Positions 1 through 12,917 of a stretch of DNA of 32,500 nt are shown here, piece after piece. Within the stretch, counting starts at the first letter, position 1, and every line of letters begins with the position of its first letter. Location of the stretch: assembly GCA_012295275.1 (NCBI GenBank), contig CM022673.1, forward strand, positions 7,492,811-7,525,310. Direction: 5' to 3'. Position numbers and translations under genes: made by a program. A model generated the notes under the pieces. That model had not been told where the DNA came from. It saw only the letters and a list, made by a program, of their open reading frames with translations, and made no database searches. The stretch comes from Chrysomallon squamiferum (taxonomy: Eukaryota > Mollusca > Gastropoda > Neomphalida > Peltospiridae).

Positions 1-290
1 TTCGACCCAATGATTAGAATCGATCCCAAAACCTATTAGACAGCCGATCGATATTTTTGACAACTTTAAGTGATCCTGTTTTCCAACCCAAATACTTGTT
101 CAGTCTCTGATTTCACATTTCACAAACAAGGTTGCAATGTTTAAACCGTGCATGATCGATAATATTATGTTCAGAGCACGCAGACGTGAAAGCGGCAGAA
201 ACTCACATGTGGAAAGCGCGCCAACATTGTCGAATCCGTCTGCAAGTGGCGCTGTGAGGCAGACGACAACGCACGCGCTTACCTTTGGGC
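1..290. promoter_or_regulatory. Upstream region of the Ig-domain gene
   Basis: This is non-repetitive sequence upstream of the first exon. From about 175 to 330 it becomes noticeably richer in G+C and CpG than the rest of the window (CGCACGC, GCGCGCC, GGCGCTG), as expected for a promoter-proximal region. No open reading frame is supported here. Assigning it as a promoter is an inference from its position immediately before the TATA-like box and the signal-peptide exon. Confidence 0.4.
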
Positions 291-298
291 TTTAAAAA
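291..298 (+). promoter_or_regulatory. TATA-like box
   Basis: TTTAAAAA followed by GG lies about 120 bases upstream of the start codon of the Ig-domain gene, inside a CpG-rich stretch. A transcription start would be expected about 25-32 bases downstream, near 318-325. There is no ATG between 299 and 420, so the gene's start codon would be the first ATG of the transcript. Only the motif and the absence of upstream ATGs are seen directly; the promoter role is inferred. Confidence 0.35.
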
Positions 299-420
299 GG
301 CGCTACCTGGCGGCCCGCGGATCGTGTTTTGCTACAGAGCAGATTTCTGTTTACTGACAGCAAGTTCTGAAAAGTTGACGGTTTGTGACGGATACGTATC
401 ACAAACAAGGAAATCCGAGC

Positions 421-481
421 ATGGACCGATACACTTTGGAAAACACCATTGTCTATCTGGCACTGCTCACTATAGTCAATG
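421..481 (+). CDS. Ig gene exon 1: signal peptide
   Basis: The start ATG has A at -3 and G at +4. The exon encodes MDRYTLEN followed by a hydrophobic run (TIVYLALLTIV) and NG, a typical short signal peptide with likely cleavage near the exon end. The donor is GTAAGT at 482-487, leaving a phase-1 end (one base of a Gly codon). An apparent longer frame beginning at 285 has only a TTG, not an ATG, and is not used. Confidence 0.85.
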
Positions 482-1354
482 GTAAGTAAAATATTTAATA
501 TTTATTAATTCAGTGTACGATTTAATGTCAGGAACTATTTAACCAGCAATAATTATATTATATCGTTTATTAATTTATAATTTTTTTTTTTTTTTTTTTT
601 TGCTTGTTTGATTGCTCGCTTTGCTTGAGTAATTTGTAACAGTAGTAACAGGGTTGTGATATTGATAGTAAAAGTATTAGTATTAGTATAGTAGTATTAG
701 TGTTAGTATTACTAGTAATAGTAATAGTAGCATTAGCAGTATAAGAAGTATTATTAGCTTCATGTTAATTTTAATTTTTTATGTAAAAGTATTCATCCTG
801 CCTTTTAATGAAAACATTATATTTGTTCCTTATAGTATTGTATTTAAAGTAACAAAAATCATTAATACGCCAAAATAAAAAAAAAAAAAAAAATAATTAA
901 AAAAAAGAAACGAAAAACGTAGCAAAAACCATCAAAACAATACTTTCATTTCCATGAATTAAGATTTTTTAAAATATTTTTATATTATGAAATCAAAAAA
1001 TTGTTCTTCTTCATATTTGAATTTTTATTAGTTGTTGTATTTATGAAAGAGATCTGCAATAATCTTTTTTTTTTCCTGTCTAATAACAATAACAGAAATG
1101 ACAGTGTTACAGACTCAGAGACTCTGGTGCTTTTTAGGTTATATATATCATATAACAAATGAAAAACAAAAAATCTAATTAAATCTGAAAGAAATTGCAA
1201 GTTTACTCTATGATAGATAGACTATAATGTAAAAATAAAATAACAAAATTTAAATAAAAAGGCAAAAAAAAAAAAAAAGAAGAAAACCAACAAACCAACA
1301 AAAACGGGGTAGCTAATTCAAATAATGTGGTATGTATGTATAAATTTGTCCATG

Positions 1355-1398
<44 letters not shown>

Positions 1399-4300
1399 AT
1401 TTATGTATGTACGTACATATGTGTACGCATCTATGCATTTGTGTATGTAAGGATATCTATGTATATATATGTGCGTATGTATTTATGTGTGCATTTATGC
1501 ATTTACATATTTACGTATGTGTGTTCGTGTTTATATGTTGATATGCGATGTGTGTCTACATGTATGCACTCAGGTAGGTAGGTAGGTAATTTTACAGGTA
1601 GTAGGTAGCAGGATAAAAAAGAGGTAGACTGGAAGATAGAAAGGCTGAGTGGCAGACAGGTAATATACATGTATTTGTTTGTAAGCCCACACCTATTAGT
1701 ATATGTAAAAACAGAATTATTATCAAACGAAAATCACATCAGAATACAAAGAAAAACTAATATCTGTGTGCCTAATAGCGTTTTATTTTCGATTATGTGA
1801 GATTTATTGTTTTATTTTATTTTACCTTTTTTTTTTTTTTTTTTTAAAAAGGGCAATATAATTACAAAATACGCCATTACCTGTAATATGAAACTAACCA
1901 TTTGTAGATGAAAGTATTTTAATGGAAAAATTTTAAAATTTGTTTCGTTTGTTCGTACGAGTGTATTATTACGATACGCTGAAATAATGATCTGAAATAA
2001 TGATACAGTAATCTACAGTTTGAAATATTTTTAAATAATTGATTCGGCAAGGATAAAATTTTATATTAGTCATTCACACATTATATCAGCTACCAGATTA
2101 TTCCAGAAAAAATAAAAACATTCTGAAAAAACTTTGAAATGTCACTGAACATACAACAGTTTTGTTTAACGATGTAAATGAACGTTTTGAAAACTGCTAT
2201 TATTAGAACAACAGCAACAACTACTCTAACTACCACTACTGAAACTGCTGTAACGATATTACTGCTACTACTACTGCTGCTGTTACTACCATTACTACTA
2301 ATACTAGTACCACTACTGTCACTACCGCTTCCACCACTTTTACAATTCCGGTCACTGCTGTTACCATTACAGCAACTACTACCTCTACCACCATTGTCAC
2401 TTTTTTTTTACTCTGCTACTACTGTCTTGCAGTTGCTGCTTCCACTGATATTACGTCTTCTGTTACCACTATCACTACTACCACAACAAACACAACGACT
2501 GCTACTACTAGTCGCTAATCCTACTGCTAAATCTGCTAGTATTACTACAACTAGTACTACTATCACTGCTATTTCTGCTGCTACTAATACTACATTTATT
2601 ACAGCCACTGTTACTACTTGGCTACTATTACTATGACAACTAGTACTACTCACAAGTCACCTATCACCTTTTTATTGCAGTTTTTGTCAATACAAACTCA
2701 GTAATGACTACCATTAACTCAGTGCAGTCTGATGTACTATGCCTACGTAATACCAGTGTAAAATTTGTAATGTTAAACGTTGAATTCTGGCGTTCGAGTT
2801 TTGATTATGTTTACCTTTCTTTGTGTGAAACAGTTACTAAAATGGAAAAGTTTGATGGGCTTTTTTTAAGGTGGAAATCTGAATTAGGACCATGTTGTTT
2901 TAACATCAGAACGTATTCCAGAAAAGAAAAATCCACATAACATTATCTGTGGAAAACATTAATATCAGATAATACTACTTATACTGAACAAAAAGAAAAA
3001 AGAAAAAGAAAATAAAAAGAAATAAATTAAATAATTTTTTTTTTTTCCAAATGATAATAAAATAAAATAAAAACAACTAAAAAGTCATAACAGAAACACT
3101 GCTAAGTCAGCGAATTTTCACATCAAAAAAAAAAAAAAAAAAAAAAAAATCTACATTATAAAAATATTCTATAACATTTTCAGTACACGAATACTGCACA
3201 AACCCAGTCAAATAAACTCGAAATACGCAGCAATTGAACGAAATGATTGAGGAATCAATCAAAATTTAACTGAAAGGCGAGAATAAGAAAACTAAACAGT
3301 GTCCATTTAAATAAAACTAACAAAAATGAGATGGGAAAAAATGTGGAAGAATCCAAAACGGGAGAGAGAAGGGGGTGTTGGTGGCTGTGCAACAGACTGG
3401 TAAGAAGAAGTGATAATTAATGAGCGTCTGATTAATAAATCGGTCGGGGGAAACGTTACACGGAAGGGGATATTTTTATCTGACTTTAGTGACAGGCTAT
3501 TTTATTATTAAAGTCGCGACCTCGATCACACGTGAGCAATAAAAGCCGCCGATGTGCGAATTAGTCAGATCGTTATTAAAACCAGGAGGCCGCGTTTTTA
3601 TGGACTGCACGTGTTTCCAGAGATCGGGATGAAAACGTATTGCGTATCGTTCCCATTTAATTTGTTATCAGTTGTCTAGGTAATGACGAATTGTAGGCTT
3701 CTTGCCGTGTTTGTAAATTAACTAATTGGCAGGCGATACGTCTAGTATTAAACCCCAAGAGAAGTAATTCACTCAAATAAATTCTTTTACTTTTTTTATC
3801 TTTTTTTTTTTTTTTTTTTTTTTTTCGGGTTTTTTTTTTTTGTTTTTTTTTTTAAAATCTATTTTTATCATTATTATTGTTAAAAAAAAAAAAAATTCTA
3901 TCACTAAATTAATAATGCAAAATTATCATCTAATTAACTGAAACTGTCAGAGGAGTTAGAAAATAACAAAAGCCGAATCCGTTCAAAAAAATCAAATACT
4001 ACGGTGGCACTGTTATAAGTCAATGAAAGAAGTGGAAAATGTTTTATTGCGCATCCTAATATATTTTTTCATCTACATCTTTACTGAATCGTACATCTGT
4101 TTAAGGACCATACAAGGCTGAGGAGGACTGATCCTTTGATCCATCACAAGAAAATATAAATAAATAAATTTAAAAAAAAAAAAAACATGTAATGATATAC
4201 ATATTGAGGTGATTTTTGAGTTAATGAGAGTGTCACCGTGACAGTATCTCACAGTATGTCAGAGAAAAAAACAAAACAGACGTCAGGCAAGAAAAGATAT

Positions 4301-5460
4301 AAAATAATAAATAAAAATTTAACGACATCTTCGCAAAAAAAAAAAAATCATTTCGACTACTGGGTGTTTATCAGAGATAAAGACAGATTCAAATTAAGGT
4401 TAGAAAAGAGAAACATGGTGACTAAAATTGTGGGTAGACAGATGTCCAGGTAGCTACCGAAATAATGTGTGATCGAGCCAGTCGTAGGAAAACAAACGTT
4501 AAAACCGAAATCGTATTCTTTCAACAAAAAAAAAAATCCCATGCACTGTTTTTCAAACAAGTCATTAAGGCTTCCATTGTAACGTTCATCCGTGGAATAA
4601 AAACAAACGCAGACTGAATGCACCTTGCAGGTTTTGAGTCGAGAAACTAATGCTAAACATATTGGATCTGGAATGAGTTTTCCATAACGGACAATGGTAC
4701 TTGGATGTGCTAATATATCCCTTGGGTTCCAGTAGTAATTGCGTACACAGGAGAATTTATGTTGTAGAGTATCTGTTTAAATATTAAAATCGCAGCTCGT
4801 TTTCCATTAAAAAATCTTTTTGTTTATATGTCGGAAAAAAAAAAAAAGTATTTAAAAAAAAAATGAAGCCATTTCGTAGAAATATTGACTATGTTACGGC
4901 AATGAATAATGCATTATACCAAAAAGACAAGGACTGCTACATTAATTCGCTGTCGTCAGTGAACAGACGGAAAGGTCGTTATCGATCGGACTGTCTTCGG
5001 CACCATACGGCAATTGGTAGTCTGACGGAAAATAACGAAATTTGAACCTGGTTTCGTTTAAGGGCGATAAATCAATGGAGTATTCGTATTTCCTGTCATA
5101 TTCGTCTGTTTTCGTTGTATCGTTTCTTTCATAAACGATGGGAAAGTTTATCCAAGTACACGACAACACCCAGTTCTTTTAAGTCATCGATTGACCGCCG
5201 TGAGAACCGATTAAACTTAATAAACAGGAGTTTTAATCATTTTGGCGTTAGCGAACCTGCCATTCAGCGACCAGATTATCTGAGCGAGGAATTGTTGGAA
5301 TGGTTGCAGCTAAATGGGAAATCATGACCAAAATTTTTTCTTTTCTTTCTTTTTCTTTTCATTCCTCCGCATAAACGGCGGTGGTATGAATAAAATGATT
5401 CAACTGTTGTTTCGTAAAGTCAACAGATTCATTTGAAGAGATTTTTTTTTTCTTTTTACC

Positions 5461-5503
<43 letters not shown>

Positions 5504-5623
5504 AATAAGACAGTATTAAAAAAAGTTTGCAACAATGACAACAACACAGCAATAAAATAAAATAAAATAAAATAATTAATAAGCAAATAAGTAAATAAAT
5601 AAATAATATTAACAACAATTACA

Positions 5624-5687
<64 letters not shown>

Positions 5688-8600
5688 CAGCAGCAGCAAT
5701 AATAATAATAATAAAAGAGATAACGATCGAGTCTAATTCTACTAAAGCTATCTAAAGTCTTATAATAAAACCAGTGAATTCAATAAATCATTTTAATGGT
5801 ACCTCTGAGGCATTGTTCCCGAATGATTCCGAAAACAGTTGATGTTTGCCGAAAACAACCAGAGTGCCCGTTCAGGCTTGACACAACAAAAAAAATGACG
5901 GAGAACGAACTACAACGAATCAAAACTCGCTATCTAAAGATAAAGCCGGTGTCAGAGAATATTTGTTCCCCCGGACAGTCTGTACCCCTCCCTCCTCAAT
6001 CATAATCCAAACTGAGCAGCTTTAATAAGGAAAGATTAGGAAGAAATATTTTGGTTGTAACTCATTATTTACAGTGCCTCAAGGCATTGGATTAAGTTGT
6101 TATTTTAACTTTTACGCACTTTCCAAAATCTTTATAAGAGTGTGTCTTTGTAATATTGATTTCTTAATGTTTGTTTATTTGAACTGGGAGTGATTTAAAA
6201 TAAAATTAAATATAAGAGAAATGTCAGCAAATACTTTATTTGTGTGCTTCAATTGTTGTCCTCACTTCATTATCGTCTTTATCATCACCCATCACCAGTG
6301 ATGATATTAATCGCACTGATAATAATACATACAGTTGCTGCTATTCTTGTCACCGTTGCGACTGTTGCTGCTGTCACTACGGCTGCTGCTGCTTCTACCT
6401 CTGTTACTATTACAGTCGCAATCACCACTACTGTACTAAAGTTGTTCTGTTACTACTACTACCGTATCCACATTATCAACACCATTCTACTATTATTACT
6501 CCTGCTACTTCTACAACTATTGCTATATTGCTATTGATACTACTACAGCTGCTACAACTGCTACTATTACTACTACTACTACTACTACTACTATTTACCG
6601 TGAAAAAAACTATTGCTATATTGCTATTGATACTACTAATACTGCTCCAACTACAATTTCTATCATTGCTACTCCAAATAACTGCCATACAATAACTGAA
6701 GCTGTTTATATTCATTTTATTTTGAAAGATTTTTTGTTGTTTTTATCTATTATATCCTATTTATTTTCCTTCCTACACATACAAGCGTCTCTGGGTTGGT
6801 TCACTCTGCTTTCAAAATATTCTAAATAATATGGACGACGGTGATAATTAAATAAAATTCATTATCGCTGGAATCCAGTGATACCAACACGCCTACAAAT
6901 GTGAGAAGGTCGTAACAAAAATTAAATATTTATTCATCATCACATGCTTCACAGCGTTAAACATCGTTGGCATTGTCATTTTTATTTCCAACATCACGAC
7001 GTACAAATCAATGGTTTCACTTGAATAAACTGTTCGGCTTCTAACACAACGCGTCAGTGACAGTTTGTCTGGAATGCTTTGAGGACGTAAGCGAAATAAA
7101 ATTCTGTTCTTTTCTTTTCTCTTTTTTTTTTTTCTTTTTTTTTATATTGTTATCTCCAGATCAAGGTGTAGTCTTTTGTTTTTGCACGCGACTAGGCGTG
7201 GTAGACTAAGTGATGACGTCAAGGACGTCGTAATAAACCAAATATTTACGAACAAATACAGAACGTGACGAAATGACACGTGCCCAGGAAGTAAAACAAT
7301 CACGTGATAAAAATCATAACTAAAAAGCAATGTTCCCTGTTCGATAGGAGACAATTATCAGTTTTGATTTGATTGGATAACTATTTCTTTGGCGTATTCA
7401 CACGTCACGAAAACTAGAAACTTTGTAAACACTGCAATCAAAGAAAACTTACATTATTTTGTTCGTAGAACGCTTTGCAAATAGTGTTTTAATCCGCGGA
7501 GAGCGTCCAATTAATTTGGTACGCAAGTACACTGGTTCCTAAGTTTAGACTCGCTTCAGGCTTTGCATGTTCATAGTAACGCACTCAAGGAATAGTAACA
7601 CCAGTCCAAATCATTTGTAATTTTGAGAATAAACTTATTATCTTAGTCTTTGGAAAATCTTTCAGTTTTTAACTAAACAAAAGATATGTTATTGATGTTA
7701 TTGATTATTTTATTATCTTCATATTAGATTAATTGTTCTTATCAGGTTTTAACTGATACAGGAAGGAAAAATCGTTATATATATATATATATATAGGAAT
7801 TTAATAATTTTACTATTTAAAAGAAAGAATTATAACAGCATTTACCTATATTATTAATATGCTATCTATCATTACAGATCTTATTTATTATATATTTTGC
7901 TTTTTTTGTTGTTGTTGTTGTTGTTGTTGTTAATGTTGTTATCTATTTAACAATCTATTTATTTTTACAACTTCCGTCATGAATATAATTCATTTTTAAT
8001 TAGTTTGGAATCATCGATCGAAAATGAAATGTTTTAAATACGATTTTTATTTATTTTTTATTTTATATTTTATTTTATTTTAGTTTAGTTTTGTTTTATT
8101 TTGGTTTTCTTTTGGATATTTTATCATTTTTTTATTTTTTTTTTTATTTTATGCGTTTTTAATCAAGTAGTAATATAAAATGCACAATGAAATGAAAACA
8201 CTGAAATTTAGAACTTAGCCGTTGGAGATAAAATGAGAAATGAATCAAAGAAGAAAAGAAAACAATAAAGGAAAAGGATCTCGTTAAAGAAATTAAAAAA
8301 AAAAAAAAAAAAAATGCAAAGAAAGAATACATAAATATATATAAGAAGATAAGTTAAAGCTGTACGTTATTACGTTAATAATTATTATATATCCTAAATT
8401 AGTACAATCAAGTGCTTATAAAAATGGAATAATAATAATATAAAAAAATAAAAATAAAAAAAAAAAAATACGAAAACTAGAGAAAATAGATTAAGAAAGA
8501 AGATCCTGAAGAAAAAAAAACACGAAGAAGAAACACTAGAACGGAACTATAACTTTCACAAAGTTACCCGAAAAAATAAACTTTTCTTGAAGTCAAAGAT

Positions 8601-9162
8601 GAGACACTAATTTGATTTCTCAAGAGAATTAACCAGCAAATCCTATTCCGTCTCACGATGTTATTTCGAGTTTTATAAAATTAGCTCTTGAGTGTTGCAC
8701 AGCCTTTTTACTCTTATCTGATAGTTACATCCGAATAATTAGAAAATGGCTGCAAAAAAAAAATTGAATTAATCCCATTTATGATGCGAATGGTTTGTGT
8801 TGCGTGGCTAAATAGTTGTTGGTAATAAAAAGGTGCCCACATCGGATCAAATGTTTTATTGCTAATAGACACGACAGGAAAACCACGAAGTGCGTGTTGA
8901 ATGAACATTAAGTAGTTACAAATTAGGCTCCTGGGCTTGTATCACCACGTTGTTGTAATAAGGTGAAAGGTCGCGTTCGGAATTTATTGCATGCGATTCG
9001 GTCGTTTCCTGGTACAAAACCTGGAAGCGATTAAATAGATTACCGTGACTTGGTAATTTTCTCGTCGTATTCTAACGAGATTCTGTAAGTGTGAAAAAGT
9101 AAGAATTTGTTTGATAGCGCTGAAGACGATTCAAATTGTGAGGTTTTAAAAAATAGAGAGAG

Positions 9163-9248
<86 letters not shown>

Positions 9249-10826
9249 GTGAACAAAATGTTCAGTAATATTTTATTTCTGCTTTGTGTGTGAGCCTGTC
9301 ATGTGCGTGCGTGCGTGTATGAATTCATTGCCCTCGATATATTTTTAAAAATCAACACAGTCACAAAGCAGTTCTTTTCGATAAATAATATACTTATAAA
9401 CAATATTCTTTTCTTGACATTGAAATGACGGCAATCAATAACGTTTCCTTTTCTCATTAATTTTATTCTCACTACTATTCCTCATTCTTCTGCATTTCCT
9501 TCTTCTTCTTCTTCTTGTTCCTCTTCTTATTCTTTAATAACAAATCTGAACTAAATGAAAAACGTTCCTATTTGTGCACTTTTCATATCGTTCGTCTTAA
9601 TAAATCGTCTGTTTATTGAAAGCTGCTGATCGCGTCCGTTGTAATTGGTTCGAAGCAGTTAGTTAAAGCGAGCCGGCTGTCGGTCTAGCTCTGAAATTCC
9701 ATGTAACAGAGATACACTCAAATCCCTGGAGTGCTGTGGGTCATCGCTAATTTTGATTAGCCACACAGTCACAAACACAGTCGCTCAGTCTTGGAAAGCC
9801 GCTAATTCGATTGTTTTGGACATTCGAGAAGCGACCTGCCAGGCTGCTTCGATGAATTTGTTCCAGAATTCAGTCGAAAGTCAATTTCCTGAAAAATCCT
9901 TTCTTTTCTTCTTTTCTTTTCTTTTTTTTTTTTTTTTTTTTTTTCCTAGTACATTTTCTTTGTTTTAAATTGAAAACTGCTAGAAAGCGATGTGTCAAAA
10001 CTGCACCCGAGAACCACGTGTGTGATGATGATACTGGTAAATTTTCTTCAGTTTTTCAAACACAAATTATGGGATTCTTCGTGTTTTCGCGATTGTCGCA
10101 GACACGTAGATTGATAATTTAGGTAAAGTCATGAAATTGTCTGAACGAATATTATGATAAAGTACACTGAATTTATGTTGACCATTCATTAACTTAACCA
10201 AAGAGAACTCTAAAAAAAATGACCCTTGATTAAATAAAACAGACGTCTGGATTATTTACCTAAAACGCTGTCAGCTGGTATATCAGTGTGTTAGTTGTTT
10301 GAAAACGTCCATATACGGATCTTGTGTCGTCTGTTAGTTTAGCAGTACCTAGCAGTGATCTATAGTCCCTGAATGAACTAGGCGGATATTTTAATAACGT
10401 AACTCTGAAACAACATTAGCACGGGGAAATTGTGAAACACCTCTGTCTTGGATATTCAATCCAAAAGTGAAGAATGACTTTGTTAAATTTGATGTAATGA
10501 TTAACTCAGGCTTCACTGCTACTTACTCTGCGAGGATGCGAACCGATTACCTACCAGCTCTGCTCATTTGTTCGAGTTACATATAAATCATGTCTATCCT
10601 TTTAGAACAATTAGAAACTTTTTTCTTCTTCTTCTTCTTCTTATTTTTTTTTTTGCATTTATTTGTTTATTTATCTATCTGTGTATGTATGTATGTATGT
10701 ATGTATGTATGTATGTATGTATGTATGTATGTATGTATGTATGTATGTATGTATGTATGTATGTATGTATGAATGTATATGTATGTATATATATTTTATA
10801 TATGTATGTATATATATGTTTGTGTA

Positions 10827-10862
<36 letters not shown>

Positions 10863-12024
10863 GGAAAAAAAGAATCAAAAAGTAACAATATAATGAATAA
10901 TAATAATAAAGAAAAAGAAAAAAACCATTTAATTAATGGATTAACGAATGAAAGATCTGATTAAACGGCTGGTTAATTTTTTTAAAAAGTTCAATTAGTG
11001 CAGCAGCAAAGTAAGCTTAGAGGAAAAAAATATGAAAAAAAAAATAGTTAACATTACGAAAATCGAAACGCATATAGATTTTTTTTTAAATATACAACAA
11101 AAGCATTGCACTAGATATAACCAAAAACTTAATAAAAAAATGACTTCTTGTACAAGAATTGCAAAAAAAAAAACACGAGTAATACTATTTATTATTTTAC
11201 ATAAGATACTATTTCACACGGTAGGTTTGCATGATGTATTGCATTCGTTAAACGTATGTGTGACGTTAATCCACAACCATCATCAACATCATCATCTCAT
11301 TTCCAGTGGGTTGTTTGTAGTCCAAAACAAATACGTATGACCGCAACATCAACTTTATTCATTTTTTGGACGATAATAATGGTAACTTTCTGAATTTCTG
11401 GATTCGCCACGTATAACTCATTTCATCCTGAAAACGTTAATCAAAACAGTCAAGATACCCTCTATTTTCTTGAAATCATGGATCCAGCCTTTCTATATCA
11501 TTTCTTGATTAATACAGAGATGTTAAAATACTGTGGAGCGGAAGGGGGGGGGGTATGTTACATTTATGTCCAGCAATATGAGAAGACGTCAGGATCATAA
11601 AAAAAAAAAATTTGCGAGAAGACGTTATTCGTTTAATCACAGTTATATCAGTTCTCATTAACGTTCCATCGATCTTGGGTTCTAATCAGGGACAGGACAA
11701 CCTTAGCTGGCTGTAAAAAGTAGCAGACATTAAAAAACAATTAGTCGTTAATATTGTGACAGCCGGACTAATTTTTCGTGTTTGTTTTGTGAAGAAATCA
11801 ATCTGGGACGAGCATCTTGCGCTGTTACCCTTCTTCAATAGTTAAATATTTTTTCCCTTTTGATAAATATGTTCGTGATAATATTTTAAAGGTCTTGAAG
11901 ATAATGATGAAATATTTTTTGGGACAGTGATAACTAAAATACTAGTTTCTTTAATTAGGTTCGGACCAAAAGTAATCACGTTGTATCAAATCAGTTACAA
12001 AATTGTTTTAATTGGTGTTTTATC

Positions 12025-12069
<45 letters not shown>

Positions 12070-12836
12070 CCAAAGAAAGATTTTCAAATTATTTTTTAAA
12101 GAAACGAAATAAAAAAAAAAAAAAAAAAATAAAGAAAAAATAAAATAAAAAAAGAAAACAGAATATTTATACAAAAACTAATATAAGAATAAGAAACGTA
12201 ATTCATAATTGAATACCTCCATAAAACGTGAAAGAAAAAGTCATTAAAGCTAGATTATTAAATTCTCACAATAATCAAAAAAAAAACGCATTAAAGTTTA
12301 TTATTCTAGCGCCAGAACTGTTGAAACGGAGTTCTTTAATTTATTTCTCTATGATATTTTAATACGCGATTGTGTTCTCGATTGTGTTCACAATGGCTTT
12401 TAATTCCCTCTGGATAAAATATTAAACATGCACGCCTCTCTCTATTTCAAAACAACCTTCTCGTGCTTTTACAAGCTAAAGCACACAAACTGTTCAGTTT
12501 TAAAATAAAATCAACGCATTTCCCAGTATAATATAATACACACCTTAAGAGACATGTGATTTTTAATCTTTCTGATACAAACTAAACAGTTATATCCAGG
12601 TTTATTGGACTCTATTCTGTTGCAGATGTTTTATTTTCTTTCCCATCTTTAAGAAAGTGCACAGACAAAGTACTTCGTTACTAATCTATAATAGTACAAT
12701 AGCGTCAATTAGTTTTCTTTCTTATGTCACTGAATATCAAACTTCCGATGTTTTAAACATTATATTCATTCATTCATGTTTTGTTCCTTTTGAACATCAA
12801 ATTGTGTAGGATTAATGGTAGTCTTTCATATAGGAT

Positions 12837-12917
<81 letters not shown>

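Noticed and set aside
285-485. 66-codon open frame over the Ig gene first exon
   Set aside because: It begins with TTG, lies in a different frame from the signal peptide, and runs through the GTAAGT donor. The ATG at 421 is the first ATG after the TATA-like box.
2178-2653. Long Leu/Thr-rich frames on both strands
   Set aside because: They arise from an imperfect trinucleotide repeat, are low complexity, and are open on both strands.
6240-6715. 151-, 97- and 79-codon frames
   Set aside because: Translations of a CTA/CTG/ACT repeat with no splice context or domain.
10530-10570. Functional tRNA gene
   Set aside because: A-box to B-box spacing is too short for a cloverleaf and the anticodon arm is missing.
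10568-10964. Tyr/Cys/Met/Val-rich frames
   Set aside because: Pure (TATG)n and (GT)n translation; every frame is open.
11545-11556. G-run as a possible G-quadruplex
   Set aside because: A single uninterrupted G run, without the four separated G tracts needed for a canonical quadruplex.
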